A stretch of 64,000 nucleotides of DNA. Source: Parabacteroides sp. TM07-1AC (GTDB lineage: Bacteria > Bacteroidota > Bacteroidia > Bacteroidales > Tannerellaceae). The position numbers and the translations under genes were made by a program. Under the pieces are notes generated by a model. That model worked only from the letters and a program-made list of their open reading frames with translations. It did no database searches and had not been told where the DNA came from. Positions 1-9,502 of this stretch are shown one piece after another; the stretch's first letter is position 1, and each line of letters starts with the position of its first letter. The DNA is taken from positions 380,120-444,119 of the forward strand of contig NZ_QUKD01000002.1 of the NCBI RefSeq assembly GCF_003480915.1, in the 5' to 3' direction.

Positions 1-124
1 CATGTTATATAAAAGTTCTCGAAATCCATTCCTCAATCTCCCTTATACTGTACAGGTTTGCTCAATAATATGCGTAAAAGTACTCATTTGATGGATAAAA
101 CAAAATAAGATCACGAATTAAAAT

Positions 125-940
125 CTACTTACTGCCTTCATCAAATCTCACAAAAACTCCATATTTGTCCAGGTAACGACCATGACTATCACAAGCGGGC
201 TGCCATTTTCCCGGAATTTTTCCAACTAACTTTATTGCTTGTTCTTCAAAGAGAAGGTTCGTTTTTTTACTCAATATTTTAGTTTTTTGTATTCGTCCCA
301 ATGTGTCAATAGTTAATTCACAAACCACTACCGCTTTCAAGCCGGATCCTTTTAATGCAGCAGGATAATATGTATTTCTTTTAATAAACATATCCAATGC
401 CTCATAACCATCCTTATATTGAACGGGGCCCCAATCCGGCTCCTTATATATTTGAGCAATCTCATGCGTATTGGAAAGAGAAAAATTACCGATAACCAAA
501 TAAGATTGGTTTGCCTTATCTATTGTCTTTACAATCCGATACTTTCCTGGTTCATGCTTATATAGAAAAGCGTTGCCATCACAATATCCATGAGAAGGTA
601 CAGGATGAGCCATCAAGGTGTAAACAGCATTCTCCGGATAAGTATTCACCCAAGTAGAAGTGATTGTATCATAATACTCAATCTTCACATCATCACCGAA
701 GACAGCTTCTCTGTCCGAATGATTATATATTGTAAAATACACTCTATCCTCTGTTACAGGGAGAACTTCTGCATATAATCTCATTTCAAAGGAACTCTCA
801 TCCGGAACCATTGCGACAGAGGACTTATTTACAGTATCCTGTTTGAGTAAATAAGATATCTGCTCCTTATTCCCTTCCTTATGCTGGCACCCCAAGCATG
901 CAATTGCTATTAAATAATAAAAAAGTTTGTTTTTCATCAT
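125..940 (-). CDS. Lipoprotein with C-terminal TonB-like domain
   Basis: 271 aa. The N-terminus is a short hydrophobic signal ending in a lipobox (ACLGC, Cys18), so the mature protein should be lipid-anchored. Residues about 50-150 look like a beta-sandwich region, reminiscent of Ig-like domains in Bacteroidetes lipoproteins. Residues about 185-268 match the TonB C-terminal fold: a tyrosine/proline entry (YPAALKGSG), a conserved strand with DTLGRI, then EEQAIKLV and a P-x-KWQP turn. A normal TonB has an inner-membrane helix and a proline-rich linker, and neither is seen here. It follows the alpha-2-macroglobulin-like gene by 24 nt on the same strand, so the two are probably cotranscribed. Translation may start at either of two adjacent ATGs. 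The domain call is by pattern recognition; the function, perhaps protein-protein contact at the outer membrane, is inference. Confidence 0.6.
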   Translation of the reverse strand: MMKNKLFYYLIAIACLGCQHKEGNKEQISYLLKQDTVNKSSVAMVPDESSFEMRLYAEVLPVTEDRVYFTIYNHSDREAVFGDDVKIEYYDTITSTWVNTYPENAVYTLMAHPVPSHGYCDGNAFLYKHEPGKYRIVKTIDKANQSYLVIGNFSLSNTHEIAQIYKEPDWGPVQYKDGYEALDMFIKRNTYYPAALKGSGLKAVVVCELTIDTLGRIQKTKILSKKTNLLFEEQAIKLVGKIPGKWQPACDSHGRYLDKYGVFVRFDEGSK

Positions 941-964
941 ATAGCAGTCAAATTTTGTATTAAA

Positions 965-3900
965 CTATTCTTGTACATCAATAACCGTGCTTCCTGAATA
1001 CCCTGTAAACTCAGGAGCATACACAGATCGTACAGTCGTTATTCCGGTCTGATAAACTCCCGGACGATCCAGATAGATCTTATATTCTAACTGAACAGTG
1101 CCTTTACGAAACTTATCTATAAAAAACTCGATAGAAGAATCTTTTATCACTTGATAATAACTGATATTATCGGAAAAAACATAACCGGATAATTTCTCTT
1201 TAGGCTCCATAGAGGCGGCACGGGAATCCGTGATATGTATAAAATCCATGTCTCGGTCAGCCTTCACCGTAAGCTGTACCGTTAATTCATCTCCTACATG
1301 CAACTCTGTTTTCGGAGAAACAGTCTTTCCATTCTTACTATAAGTGCGGGTTATTTTTAAACCATTTCCTTTTGCCTTCCGAACCTTTCCCATATCTTCC
1401 ATATATTGTGCATATACAGCGGCCCATCCCATACCTGCACCGGAACGACAGATCTCTATCTCCCGAACTTCTGCTTCTTTTCCGAAAAACGTATGACTGG
1501 CATACCCCAACGTATCGTTAGGAGTCACCACTTCCTTCTCTGCTATTTTTGCTTTTACACGACTGTTTCCGGATATGCTTTTTTTACTGCCGGAAAGAAA
1601 AGCATACACCGCATCGGCAGTAGCAACAGATGTCTCCCATACTTGCACCTGTTTCTGTTTCAACAGCCATTGCTTCATTTCATTTATCATGACGGAATCA
1701 TAGTCTATGCGGGATATGGCCTCGATTGCAGCGACCTGTGTAGGAATACGGTAACTGTTCCAGGAATAGGTTGCTTTAGATGTATCGAAATAACGTCCCA
1801 TTTCATCTGTAGTCACAGTATATTCTTTTATAGAGCGTACCAGTTCTTTTGCCTTTGCTTGTTTATCAGCCTCATATAGTATGAGAGCTACACGGGCTTT
1901 CTCGTAAATCGTATAATCAGATTTCCCGGATTCAAGTTTATCGATCATGTACGAACAGGCCTTTTTTTCAATTTGGGAAGCAGCTTGTTTATCCAGTGCA
2001 CAGATGTATAAATAATTGATGGATTGTCCGTCCGGCATCAAATCCTTTTTTCCTTTCTTTTCCTCTGCTATCATTTGCCTGTAAGTAGTCATCCAGCGAT
2101 CAGCTAAATAGTCCAAAGCTTTATCATACATATCTTTCACAGGTTCTACAGATATATTCATCGCTTGCAGTCGGGCAAACATCTCCGCTATTTGGTAGGT
2201 AACATGATCATTTCCTCGCATACCTTTATACCAGCTCCATGATCCGTCAGGTAACTGCAATTCACGTAAACGGGAAACAGCCGTCTTATTATCAGCATTG
2301 GTATTGAGAATCACATCAGACAAAGAATTGGCATAAAAAGCGGTTGCCCACGATAAAGCATCATCGTTATCCGCCTCAGCAATCACCGGAAGAGCTTGTA
2401 CGGCATACCATTCCGGATTAGCTGTCAACTCGACTGTCAGTTGCTTACGAATTGCCGTTTTACTATCGTCGTTATACAAACCGTCCAATGCAACCGTTTT
2501 ATTATCCGTTCCATTCAACTGGACGGATATAGCATCTGTCATCCACTGTTTATCTGACAAAACCGGAAGAAGATGTTGCTCTCCATCACTGAACCCATCA
2601 GTCTCGGCAACAATCCGACAAATATAAGCCGAATATTTATCATCCCCTTTCACATCGAACGAAACTGCCATTGTACGATGGGCATCAACATTGAACGTCC
2701 GCTTTTGAGTCGATATGACTTCGCGGGTCTCCGGAACTATCAATTCCATCCGGATAATCCCCTGAGCCGTTTTTTCCGAGATATTGGTAATTGTCGTACT
2801 GATAACCGCCTCATCATTCACCCGGATAAAACGCGGCATATTTGTTTCCACCATAAATGACTTAACAGCTTTCGCTTTAGCGGTTATAAAACCATAATCC
2901 ATAGTAGATGTATGAGCAAGCCCCATAAATTTCCATTCAGTCAGCGTTTCCGGAAGCGTAAACGCGATACTGACAACTCCATTCGTATCCGTCCGAAGAG
3001 AAGGATAGAAAAATGCAGTTTCTACAAAGTTCTCACGGAGGGGAACATACGGAGAACCATCGTCCAATTCAAGAGGAGATGAAGATTCAGCTATAGCCAT
3101 CACAGAAGTTCCGTCCCCAAAATCAAAACCATTATCCACCGAGATTTCATCTGCAATCTCAACGTTTGTAGCCTTCTTCATCCGGCTTGTTACTTTTTCC
3201 TTGAAACTAAGACCGGCATACGGAACACGCCATAGAGGAACACGCATATAACTAAAGTCATTCCAGCTAAAACCATGTGCAGAACTGGCAGAATAAGGGA
3301 AACTGCTATACATCCAGATCGAATGGCCATGAACAATCATATTATGCCGTATGTCAGGCGTAAAACGAGGATAATTCAATCTGAAGTCCCAGTCATTGAG
3401 ATACAGCTTATCGAGCGATGCATCATAAAGAGTCGCCAGCAAACAGGCATCCGCTGCTTTCTTGGCCGGTGACATTATCCGGAGTTCCCAGGTTTCTTTT
3501 CCTCCCGGCAGCAACTTATCACGAAATGTTTTCCATTGCAGTTTGAGTTCCTTCTTCGGACAAGGCCGGGTTATTTTTACTTGCTTGGAATAAAAAACAC
3601 CCTTACGCATAAAAGCGAAATTAACAGTAATACCATCACCATACTCAGGCTTATACACATAAGAAAACGGACGGATTTCATCAGACAGTGTCATCCTTTC
3701 CGAATGGATACGTTTTTTTCCACAAAATACATCGTAAAACAGACAGACATCTTTCTCACTGGTTCCAACATACAAGTTTACAGGTTGTTCTCCATAGAAT
3801 GTTGTCCCATCTTGATAAAACCATTCCGGCGAAGCGATCGGAAGTCGACGATCAGACAGTGAAAAGAGGACAAAGTCCTGACTCGCCGAGCACAATCTAC

Positions 3901-6421
3901 CCTGTTCATCCATTGCAGCAACTTCCATTCGGTAATTAGCAGCAGGAAGTTTCAATAGCTCGTGGGGGACAAACATTCGCTGGGTTTCAATGGTATCTCG
4001 CCAAACTTCATCTCTTTTTCTCCCAGCCTCATCCAAAGAATAAACCACACAGACCGTCTGGCTTTTTACAAGCTGGCCACTCAGATTCGTAGCAAGGATT
4101 TCCATGGAGTCACGCTTCTCCCGTGCCACTTTGGAACGTAATCCACGGATACGCAAAGCCAACGATTGTAAGCCTACAGGCAAAGAGAGAGAATTACTTT
4201 CCATTTCACCGACTTTATTAATCACCTGGGCCGTCACGTTAAAAGTATAATAACGTCCGGGATCATTCGTATTGAAATCATCCGGTTTACGCAGAAAAAC
4301 AGGTAATTCAAAACTTCCATCAGCATTTGTCAAAAGTTTTCCGGTCTCCAATATCGTCTCACTACCGGAAATACGCCAAAACTCATTTTGTGAACGAACC
4401 GTTTTGTAGCTCAGCTCACATTCTCCTACTGGCACACCGGCAAAGGTTTTAACCTCCCCCGTTACTAATAATGTATCCCCCATTTGATAAGAGGAGCGAT
4501 ACGGATGAAAAATTACATCAAAAGTGGGGCGTTTATATTCATCCACCCGAATATAACGGCTGTCTCCATCTTTCACCGCCAGTTCAAACTCCCCAGGCCG
4601 AGCGGTTTCCGGTAATACAAAGTTTCCGGAAAATGAACCTAGACTGTCCGTTGTCAAATTCAGTTTGCCTATTTCCTGTCTGTTCGCATCACGCAGAATA
4701 ACTTCACTTTCCGTTGCCGGAAGCACATAGGTCGAGTCTCCTTGTTGTCCGTAGACCCATCCTGCCACATAGACTATCTGACCGGGACGATAAAGAGCAC
4801 GATCCGTAAAAAGAGATATCTTTTTCTGTTCTCCCGGCTTGGTATTTCCATTATATCTATGAACAGAACGTTCCGCATAAGTAATTTCCATATAATCGGC
4901 TTCCGGTTTGCGCACATTGATACCCAACCAGTTCTCTTCTTTTGGAGGAACCAGTGTCACGCACCCTTTATTATTGGTCGGATGTGTTTCAATCAACCGG
5001 AAACCTCCTCCCTGATCCACACGATAATAAGCAACTTCCGTACCAACCACCGGATGCCCGGTCAGTTTATCGACGACTGTTATTTCCTGTTTCCCATCGG
5101 GCAAATCCAATAAAACCGCCTGGAGGGTGGAAACATAAGCTCTTCCGTAAGCAGTATATGCCGGATTACCGTCCGGGATAGACTTAACGACATAAATACC
5201 TTCCGTCGGAAACCTGTAATGTACCAATGTATCCGTTTCCTTGTAATCAGGAGTTTCGGCTAACTGATAATGACGGCTATCCACTAACCTGCCATACTTT
5301 TTTACAACTGAAGAATGAATTTCTCCACCTGCCAATACACTACTTGTCGGCGTCAAATCCATCCGGTAGAGTTCAACAGTAAAACCCGACAGATTCCGAT
5401 AATGAATCTTAAAATCAACATCCATTCCGGGATAGGCAAAAGGAATATCTGCATTGAAACGAGGTGTCAGTACCTCAGCAACCTGCTCTTTTAAGTCACG
5501 ACAGGAAGGCGATTGGGGATATTTCTCTAACCCTGTTTGCGCCGCTTGTAGTTTGGCTACATAATCACCCATCGCATCATAGCGTACAGCCAACTGGTTA
5601 TACACTTCACCACAAACCGGAGAATCCGCAAACTCGACAGTCCACTGTTTCAGCAAATCGACAACACGCTCCTGTGTCAATCTCAGCTTTTCACCCACTC
5701 CTCCCCGACCGACATCATACCCTTCCATATATAACTTATCCAGTAACGACAACAACAGGGCATCTCTCATTCCCTGTTGCTTATAATAGGATATTAAACG
5801 GTCATGGATGGCAAGAACTTCTGTTTCTATTTTTGTCCTCAACGCCGGATCAACGATCCAATATCCTTTCAACCGTGTGATAGCCTGACTGGCAAGCAAT
5901 TGAAACATGTTATCGTTATAATATGTTTCACTCAGTTTCGCACTTACCGTCATAGGACGATAGTTCCCGGCCGGTTGCGTTGCCAGTATCTCCGGATTTT
6001 GGAGAGAAAGACGAAAATAAGAAATAGCACTGTCGATTGCCGATTCATCTCTTTTTCCTGTGTCCAATATATAATACCCCAACAGATTATTCAGTACGGC
6101 TTGATGTACCGGATCCGTTTCTTCGATAGCCCATTTTTTCAACCGGTCTAACTCGCCGGGTAGACTGTCCGGCGTTACATCGATATGTAAAGAGGCTTTC
6201 GTCAACCAGGCTTTCATCAATTGAGGAACATTCTTTTCCCGGCTGGCACGATCATAGATTTTCTGAACTTCTCCAACGGCTGATTTCGGCAGTTGTTTCT
6301 GTTCCATCACCTCTACCTGTTCCCACATTTGCTCATAAGACTGGGCTACAGTCCGGAAAGAAACAGTATGCAATACTAAAAGACATAGCAGAAAAACACG
6401 GAACAATCTATTCTTTTTCAT
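965..6421 (-). CDS. Alpha-2-macroglobulin family protein, thioester-less
   Basis: 1818 aa with a cleavable signal peptide (about 1-27, ending TVAQ). After a helical/TPR-like region (30-330) come macroglobulin-type beta domains, including an MG2-like block with LFTDRALYRPGQ near 540. The A2M domain at about 1125-1230 is recognisable by ENFVETAFFYPSL and FTLPETLTEWK. A thioester-domain-like alpha/alpha toroid follows from about 1350. Bacterial A2Ms of the thioester type carry a CxEQ motif at the start of that toroid; here the equivalent stretch reads EADNDDALSWATAF, so covalent protease trapping is not expected. Bacterial A2Ms are thought to protect the periplasm from proteases and often sit beside a class A PBP (pbpC), but none is present here. 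The beta-propeller lipoprotein gene upstream and the TonB-C lipoprotein gene downstream are on the same strand. Confidence 0.85.
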   Translation of the reverse strand: MKKNRLFRVFLLCLLVLHTVSFRTVAQSYEQMWEQVEVMEQKQLPKSAVGEVQKIYDRASREKNVPQLMKAWLTKASLHIDVTPDSLPGELDRLKKWAIEETDPVHQAVLNNLLGYYILDTGKRDESAIDSAISYFRLSLQNPEILATQPAGNYRPMTVSAKLSETYYNDNMFQLLASQAITRLKGYWIVDPALRTKIETEVLAIHDRLISYYKQQGMRDALLLSLLDKLYMEGYDVGRGGVGEKLRLTQERVVDLLKQWTVEFADSPVCGEVYNQLAVRYDAMGDYVAKLQAAQTGLEKYPQSPSCRDLKEQVAEVLTPRFNADIPFAYPGMDVDFKIHYRNLSGFTVELYRMDLTPTSSVLAGGEIHSSVVKKYGRLVDSRHYQLAETPDYKETDTLVHYRFPTEGIYVVKSIPDGNPAYTAYGRAYVSTLQAVLLDLPDGKQEITVVDKLTGHPVVGTEVAYYRVDQGGGFRLIETHPTNNKGCVTLVPPKEENWLGINVRKPEADYMEITYAERSVHRYNGNTKPGEQKKISLFTDRALYRPGQIVYVAGWVYGQQGDSTYVLPATESEVILRDANRQEIGKLNLTTDSLGSFSGNFVLPETARPGEFELAVKDGDSRYIRVDEYKRPTFDVIFHPYRSSYQMGDTLLVTGEVKTFAGVPVGECELSYKTVRSQNEFWRISGSETILETGKLLTNADGSFELPVFLRKPDDFNTNDPGRYYTFNVTAQVINKVGEMESNSLSLPVGLQSLALRIRGLRSKVAREKRDSMEILATNLSGQLVKSQTVCVVYSLDEAGRKRDEVWRDTIETQRMFVPHELLKLPAANYRMEVAAMDEQGRLCSASQDFVLFSLSDRRLPIASPEWFYQDGTTFYGEQPVNLYVGTSEKDVCLFYDVFCGKKRIHSERMTLSDEIRPFSYVYKPEYGDGITVNFAFMRKGVFYSKQVKITRPCPKKELKLQWKTFRDKLLPGGKETWELRIMSPAKKAADACLLATLYDASLDKLYLNDWDFRLNYPRFTPDIRHNMIVHGHSIWMYSSFPYSASSAHGFSWNDFSYMRVPLWRVPYAGLSFKEKVTSRMKKATNVEIADEISVDNGFDFGDGTSVMAIAESSSPLELDDGSPYVPLRENFVETAFFYPSLRTDTNGVVSIAFTLPETLTEWKFMGLAHTSTMDYGFITAKAKAVKSFMVETNMPRFIRVNDEAVISTTITNISEKTAQGIIRMELIVPETREVISTQKRTFNVDAHRTMAVSFDVKGDDKYSAYICRIVAETDGFSDGEQHLLPVLSDKQWMTDAISVQLNGTDNKTVALDGLYNDDSKTAIRKQLTVELTANPEWYAVQALPVIAEADNDDALSWATAFYANSLSDVILNTNADNKTAVSRLRELQLPDGSWSWYKGMRGNDHVTYQIAEMFARLQAMNISVEPVKDMYDKALDYLADRWMTTYRQMIAEEKKGKKDLMPDGQSINYLYICALDKQAASQIEKKACSYMIDKLESGKSDYTIYEKARVALILYEADKQAKAKELVRSIKEYTVTTDEMGRYFDTSKATYSWNSYRIPTQVAAIEAISRIDYDSVMINEMKQWLLKQKQVQVWETSVATADAVYAFLSGSKKSISGNSRVKAKIAEKEVVTPNDTLGYASHTFFGKEAEVREIEICRSGAGMGWAAVYAQYMEDMGKVRKAKGNGLKITRTYSKNGKTVSPKTELHVGDELTVQLTVKADRDMDFIHITDSRAASMEPKEKLSGYVFSDNISYYQVIKDSSIEFFIDKFRKGTVQLEYKIYLDRPGVYQTGITTVRSVYAPEFTGYSGSTVIDVQE

Positions 6422-6479
6422 AAAGCCTTCGTTTTTTGTTTACAATCAGACAATCCCTACCCACACAGTTATATATTTA

Positions 6480-7586
6480 TCATTTTTTTAAATCACCGAC
6501 AAATAAAATCGGATTATCATCAAACCCTCCGCCCAATTCTTCCGCAGGAAATGTCAATACTACTTTTTGTGGATTTAAAGAAGAGATATGAGATAAAAGA
6601 TCGGGCAACTGATCCCCAATATATTTCTTATTTGTTGGAGAAAATGTACATCCGGTAATTTCGTTCACATCTTTCAGTTCATGATTATAAAGGTAATACC
6701 GGTATTCATCCGGAATCATTTCCAAAAGTTGTCCTTCTGCATCCGTTGCTTTCAACACATATTCAACTCTTGTAAGCATACAGTTATTCCCTGAAGAGAA
6801 CAGGGTATTAAAGAAAATTTGATTCTCTTGGATATCTTTCTTATTGACATCGTCCACCCTCTTCTTTCCTTTTGAAAAAACAAATACAGGCAGATGTGTC
6901 GTCACATTATAAACAGTATCTTCATATAATCCCTGATAGAGTATGTCATCATTCAAAAAATACAGATTGATTGGTGATTGAACAAAAGGGCCATCAGGTT
7001 CTTCTATCTTTAAAGATGCCGTGTCAAGTAAATTGCCCATCAAATCCTGAGTATAACAAGACTGGCTTTTATTACCTACATACGGAAAACACGTTATACC
7101 ATTCGTATTAAATACAAAAGATTTTAGCATCTTCCGGACTGCTATTGGAACAACACCGATTGATCCGTCCTTCAATGATATAGAGTGTATATTCTCTGTA
7201 TCAAATATTTCAAGATAATATAAGATTTGGTTTTCTTCATCAACCACACAATCTGATAAATAGTTAATTTCACCCGGACCGTTACCTCCCTGAGCAACAT
7301 TCTTTATAAACTTACCATCATAATCAAACATCATAATTTTATTGGGCGAATAGACAATGATATATTCTTTACATGGATAAAAATGAGTAGCCTTATCAAC
7401 CAAACAAAGCGAATCTGTTTCCAGAATCACTTTTCTCCAGGAATCGACATATTCATCGAGATCAACACTCTTTTGAGGAAAGTCTCGGGAAGAGAAATCA
7501 ACCGTATAAATAGTCTCCTTTTGCTTCGTACAGGATAACAGCGACATCAATGGAATTAGGCAATAAACAAAAATAGGGATTTTCAT
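6480..7586 (-). CDS. 6-bladed beta-propeller lipoprotein
   Basis: 368 aa. It has a signal peptide with a lipobox (SLLSC, Cys at about 19), then a repeat-rich beta protein typical of the Bacteroidales 6-bladed beta-propeller lipoproteins. Recognisable blade motifs include IMMFDYDGKFIKNVAQGGNGPGE near residue 85, and a first blade with LETDSLCLVD. Proteins of this family are numerous in Bacteroides and Parabacteroides; their individual roles are largely unknown, and ligand or peptide binding at the cell surface is usually proposed. It ends 58 nt before the alpha-2-macroglobulin-like gene on the same strand, so coexpression is plausible. No catalytic motif is seen. The family call is fairly firm; the function is unknown. 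Confidence 0.7.
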   Translation of the reverse strand: MKIPIFVYCLIPLMSLLSCTKQKETIYTVDFSSRDFPQKSVDLDEYVDSWRKVILETDSLCLVDKATHFYPCKEYIIVYSPNKIMMFDYDGKFIKNVAQGGNGPGEINYLSDCVVDEENQILYYLEIFDTENIHSISLKDGSIGVVPIAVRKMLKSFVFNTNGITCFPYVGNKSQSCYTQDLMGNLLDTASLKIEEPDGPFVQSPINLYFLNDDILYQGLYEDTVYNVTTHLPVFVFSKGKKRVDDVNKKDIQENQIFFNTLFSSGNNCMLTRVEYVLKATDAEGQLLEMIPDEYRYYLYNHELKDVNEITGCTFSPTNKKYIGDQLPDLLSHISSLNPQKVVLTFPAEELGGGFDDNPILFVGDLKK

Positions 7587-7728
7587 AAGCTGATCTTTTT
7601 AAGGTGTTTAATCCGGAATTTCTTTCAATCGTAAAACTACATAAAGAAAAACATTAAAACAACATCCACATCTTTTATTTTTCAATAGATCAAACATTTA
7701 AAATCAGAGATTACCAGATACCTCTTTT

Positions 7729-8448
7729 TTACCTCATAATAAAAGGATATTCCATTGTTAATTCATATACCCAGTCCGGATAACCACAATTGGGGAAACG
7801 AATCATTTTCAATTTTCCAGAACTACTGATCAAGGCTAAAAACGTATAATCCAACGAAGGCGTATATAACTTCAGCACATTTCCCTCTTTTTCCCATTTT
7901 CCTTCTGAAAGCAAACATAAAGGACTCTCACTAGAAAAAAGAATCTTATAATGAAAACCGACTTCTAAAAATAAAGAAATATCTCCATTCCTATACACAC
8001 CCAATTGTAAAGGTACAGGTTCCGGCTTCTTATTTTCTTTAAAATCAATTTCTCTATTTTTACTCTTCACTACATCTTCATCAAAATTTAGGGCACCTTC
8101 ATCCGAATCGTAAATATATTCATCTTTATGAAAAAGCTCATTTTCCATAAAGCAAAAACCCTTCTTCACTAACAAATTCGAATGTTTTATTTCTTCTAAC
8201 ACAAGCTCTGCTCCACTTGAAATGTCTTTCAGATAATACAACTTACCTTTTTTTGAAAAATAGCCATAAGCCGGAAACATAGTAAACACAACATCAATTA
8301 GCTCATTAACACTAATATCAATATAAAAACGATTTTCTTTCAACAAATACAAGCTGCAGGATATCGGTACAGGCATGTTATTCCATTTAGATTTCACATT
8401 CTGCCACAAGCTACCATTTCCTAACGAATAAGATTGAGGATATTCCAT
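7729..8448 (-). CDS. Hypothetical protein, unrecognised
   Basis: 239 aa. I do not recognise a family. There is no signal peptide, lipobox or membrane segment. The composition is mixed, with many aromatic and charged residues, and predicted beta-strand character in the last 90 residues (YRNGDISLFLEV, LCLLSEGKWEKEGNVLKLYTP, KLKMIRFPNCGYPDWVYEL). That run of strands resembles a small beta-barrel or lipocalin-like sheet that measures or displays a value, but this is only an impression. The middle (about 105-150) is very acidic and lysine-rich and probably a linker. It stands alone between the beta-propeller gene (142 nt downstream) and the HU-like gene (62 nt upstream). Codon use and length make it look real. 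Confidence 0.5.
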   Translation of the reverse strand: MEYPQSYSLGNGSLWQNVKSKWNNMPVPISCSLYLLKENRFYIDISVNELIDVVFTMFPAYGYFSKKGKLYYLKDISSGAELVLEEIKHSNLLVKKGFCFMENELFHKDEYIYDSDEGALNFDEDVVKSKNREIDFKENKKPEPVPLQLGVYRNGDISLFLEVGFHYKILFSSESPLCLLSEGKWEKEGNVLKLYTPSLDYTFLALISSSGKLKMIRFPNCGYPDWVYELTMEYPFIMR

Positions 8449-8510
8449 ACTAGTTAAATATAATACTCTATCTAAACTTCTTAATATTCACACCTTGAGG
8501 ATATCAAAAA

Positions 8511-9122
8511 TTACTTATTATTACAGCCCCCTGTTTCATCCGCTGCCAGCAAATACATCACCTTATTCCGGTAGCCGACCTTTGCCAACACACCTTCTTC
8601 CACGAATCGTTGCAAGTCGAGATTGGCACGATAACGACTGCATCCGAATGCCTCAGCATAGGTTCGGGGCGTGATACTTTCCCAACGTTCCATGTATTTC
8701 ACCAGTTCTGTTTTTCTTGTACTCCAGTCACCCGGCTTCTTTTTTTCTTTTACCAGCTCCAGATCGATCTGTCGTAACTTCTTACGCAAAGATGTGGAAC
8801 AGCGGTAGTTGATCCCGTCTACGTAAGCCGTATTTTTGTCTGCATCCTTCTTACTCGGCACAGTTTTCAACGACGGTGAGAAATACCCCAGATCATCCAG
8901 CTCTACATGACAACCATCCTCCAAAGCCAGCTCGATCACCCAGGCAAACGAATCCAGGACACTTTTCACTTCGGCAGACGATACGGCAGAACGTTCGCTT
9001 ATCAGATCGCAAACTCTTTTCAGATCATAAGTTCCCCGGCTGATCGCACGGGCATGGGTTAATTTAGCTCCTGAACGGCTGTTTGGCTTGGGGGTAGAAT
9101 AAACTTTGAATTTTATTGACAT
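8511..9122 (-). CDS. HU-like DNA-binding protein with winged-helix tail
   Basis: 203 aa. The N-terminal 25-120 residues match the HU/IHF-like family found in Bacteroidetes: helices with LKRVCDLISERSAVSSAEVKSVLDSF, then DGCHVELDDLGYFSPSL, the conserved beta-arm start. The C-terminal part (about 135-195) looks like a winged helix (TPRTYAEAFGCSRYRANLDLQRFVEEGVLAKVG), so this is a two-part nucleoid or regulatory protein rather than plain HU. It most likely acts in the cytoplasm by bending or architecturally organising DNA. Its leader holds a striking array of 22-bp repeats with nested inverted repeats (9192-9289), a good candidate for autoregulation. It is transcribed away from the DUF5063 operon. 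Confidence 0.7.
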   Translation of the reverse strand: MSIKFKVYSTPKPNSRSGAKLTHARAISRGTYDLKRVCDLISERSAVSSAEVKSVLDSFAWVIELALEDGCHVELDDLGYFSPSLKTVPSKKDADKNTAYVDGINYRCSTSLRKKLRQIDLELVKEKKKPGDWSTRKTELVKYMERWESITPRTYAEAFGCSRYRANLDLQRFVEEGVLAKVGYRNKVMYLLAADETGGCNNK

Positions 9123-9191
9123 AGTATTATTTATTAGATTACGTACTAGTGTTACTTATATGCCATACTAATTCGAATTAGTACGGCAGGT

Positions 9192-9289
9192 AATCAGCGG
9201 TTGATAACCGTCGACCGTATGGTTCATAATTATCGACCGATTGGCTCATAATCATCAACCATACGGTTCATAATTATCAGCCGCTGATT
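9192..9289. repeat. 22-bp tandem repeats inside nested inverted repeats
   Basis: Three direct repeats of exactly 22 bp start at 9212, 9234 and 9256. Each has the form YRACC-N4-GGYTCATAATYAT, and each holds a small ACC-N4-GGY dyad. They are framed by an inverted repeat of 16 bp (9192-9207 with 9274-9289, one mismatch), with a second perfect 11-bp inverted repeat inside it (9214-9224 with 9257-9267). A further small dyad, CGGTTGATAACCG, lies at 9198-9210. The array is 70-167 bp upstream of the HU-like start codon, and downstream of a possible -7 box at 9300-9307, so it may lie in the mRNA leader. It could be an operator array, an RNA structure, or both. Apart from this array and promoter-like boxes I see no other structure in the 380-bp gap 9123-9502. 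Confidence 0.8.
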
Positions 9290-9299
9290 TGATTCGTTA

Positions 9300-9307
9300 C
9301 AAATATA
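9300..9307 (-). promoter_or_regulatory. Candidate -7 box for the HU-like gene
   Basis: The minus strand reads TATATTTG, matching the Bacteroidetes -7 consensus TAnnTTTG. No convincing -33 TTTG is seen at the usual 19-21 bp. If used, transcription would begin near 9293, placing the 22-bp repeat array in the untranslated leader. Confidence 0.35.
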
Positions 9308-9449
9308 CAATAGAAAGGCTTGAATTATTCCCGTCATCCGTTATTTTTTCAACTCTATTCTAAATAAGATCGGTTTACGATATATTTGAAACTTTTGTAA
9401 AGTAAGCGGAAAGACCTTAATTAAGAATTAATAATTCTAATTATCGCAA

Positions 9450-9466
9450 TATATTTGTTACTTTTG
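9450..9466 (+). promoter_or_regulatory. Two adjacent -7 boxes before the DUF5063 operon
   Basis: TATATTTG at 9450-9457 and TACTTTTG at 9459-9466 both match TAnnTTTG. They lie 37-53 bp before the ATG at 9503, a normal distance for Bacteroidales leaders. No clear -33 partner is present for either. Another TATATTTG occurs at 9381-9388. Confidence 0.45.
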
Positions 9467-9502
9467 CAGGTTAGAAATCTTAGGTACACCATAAGAAGTA
9501 AC

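Noticed and set aside
1..124. Tail of a coding region at the left window edge
   Set aside because: All short frames end within a few dozen codons and show no recognisable sequence; nothing can be supported.
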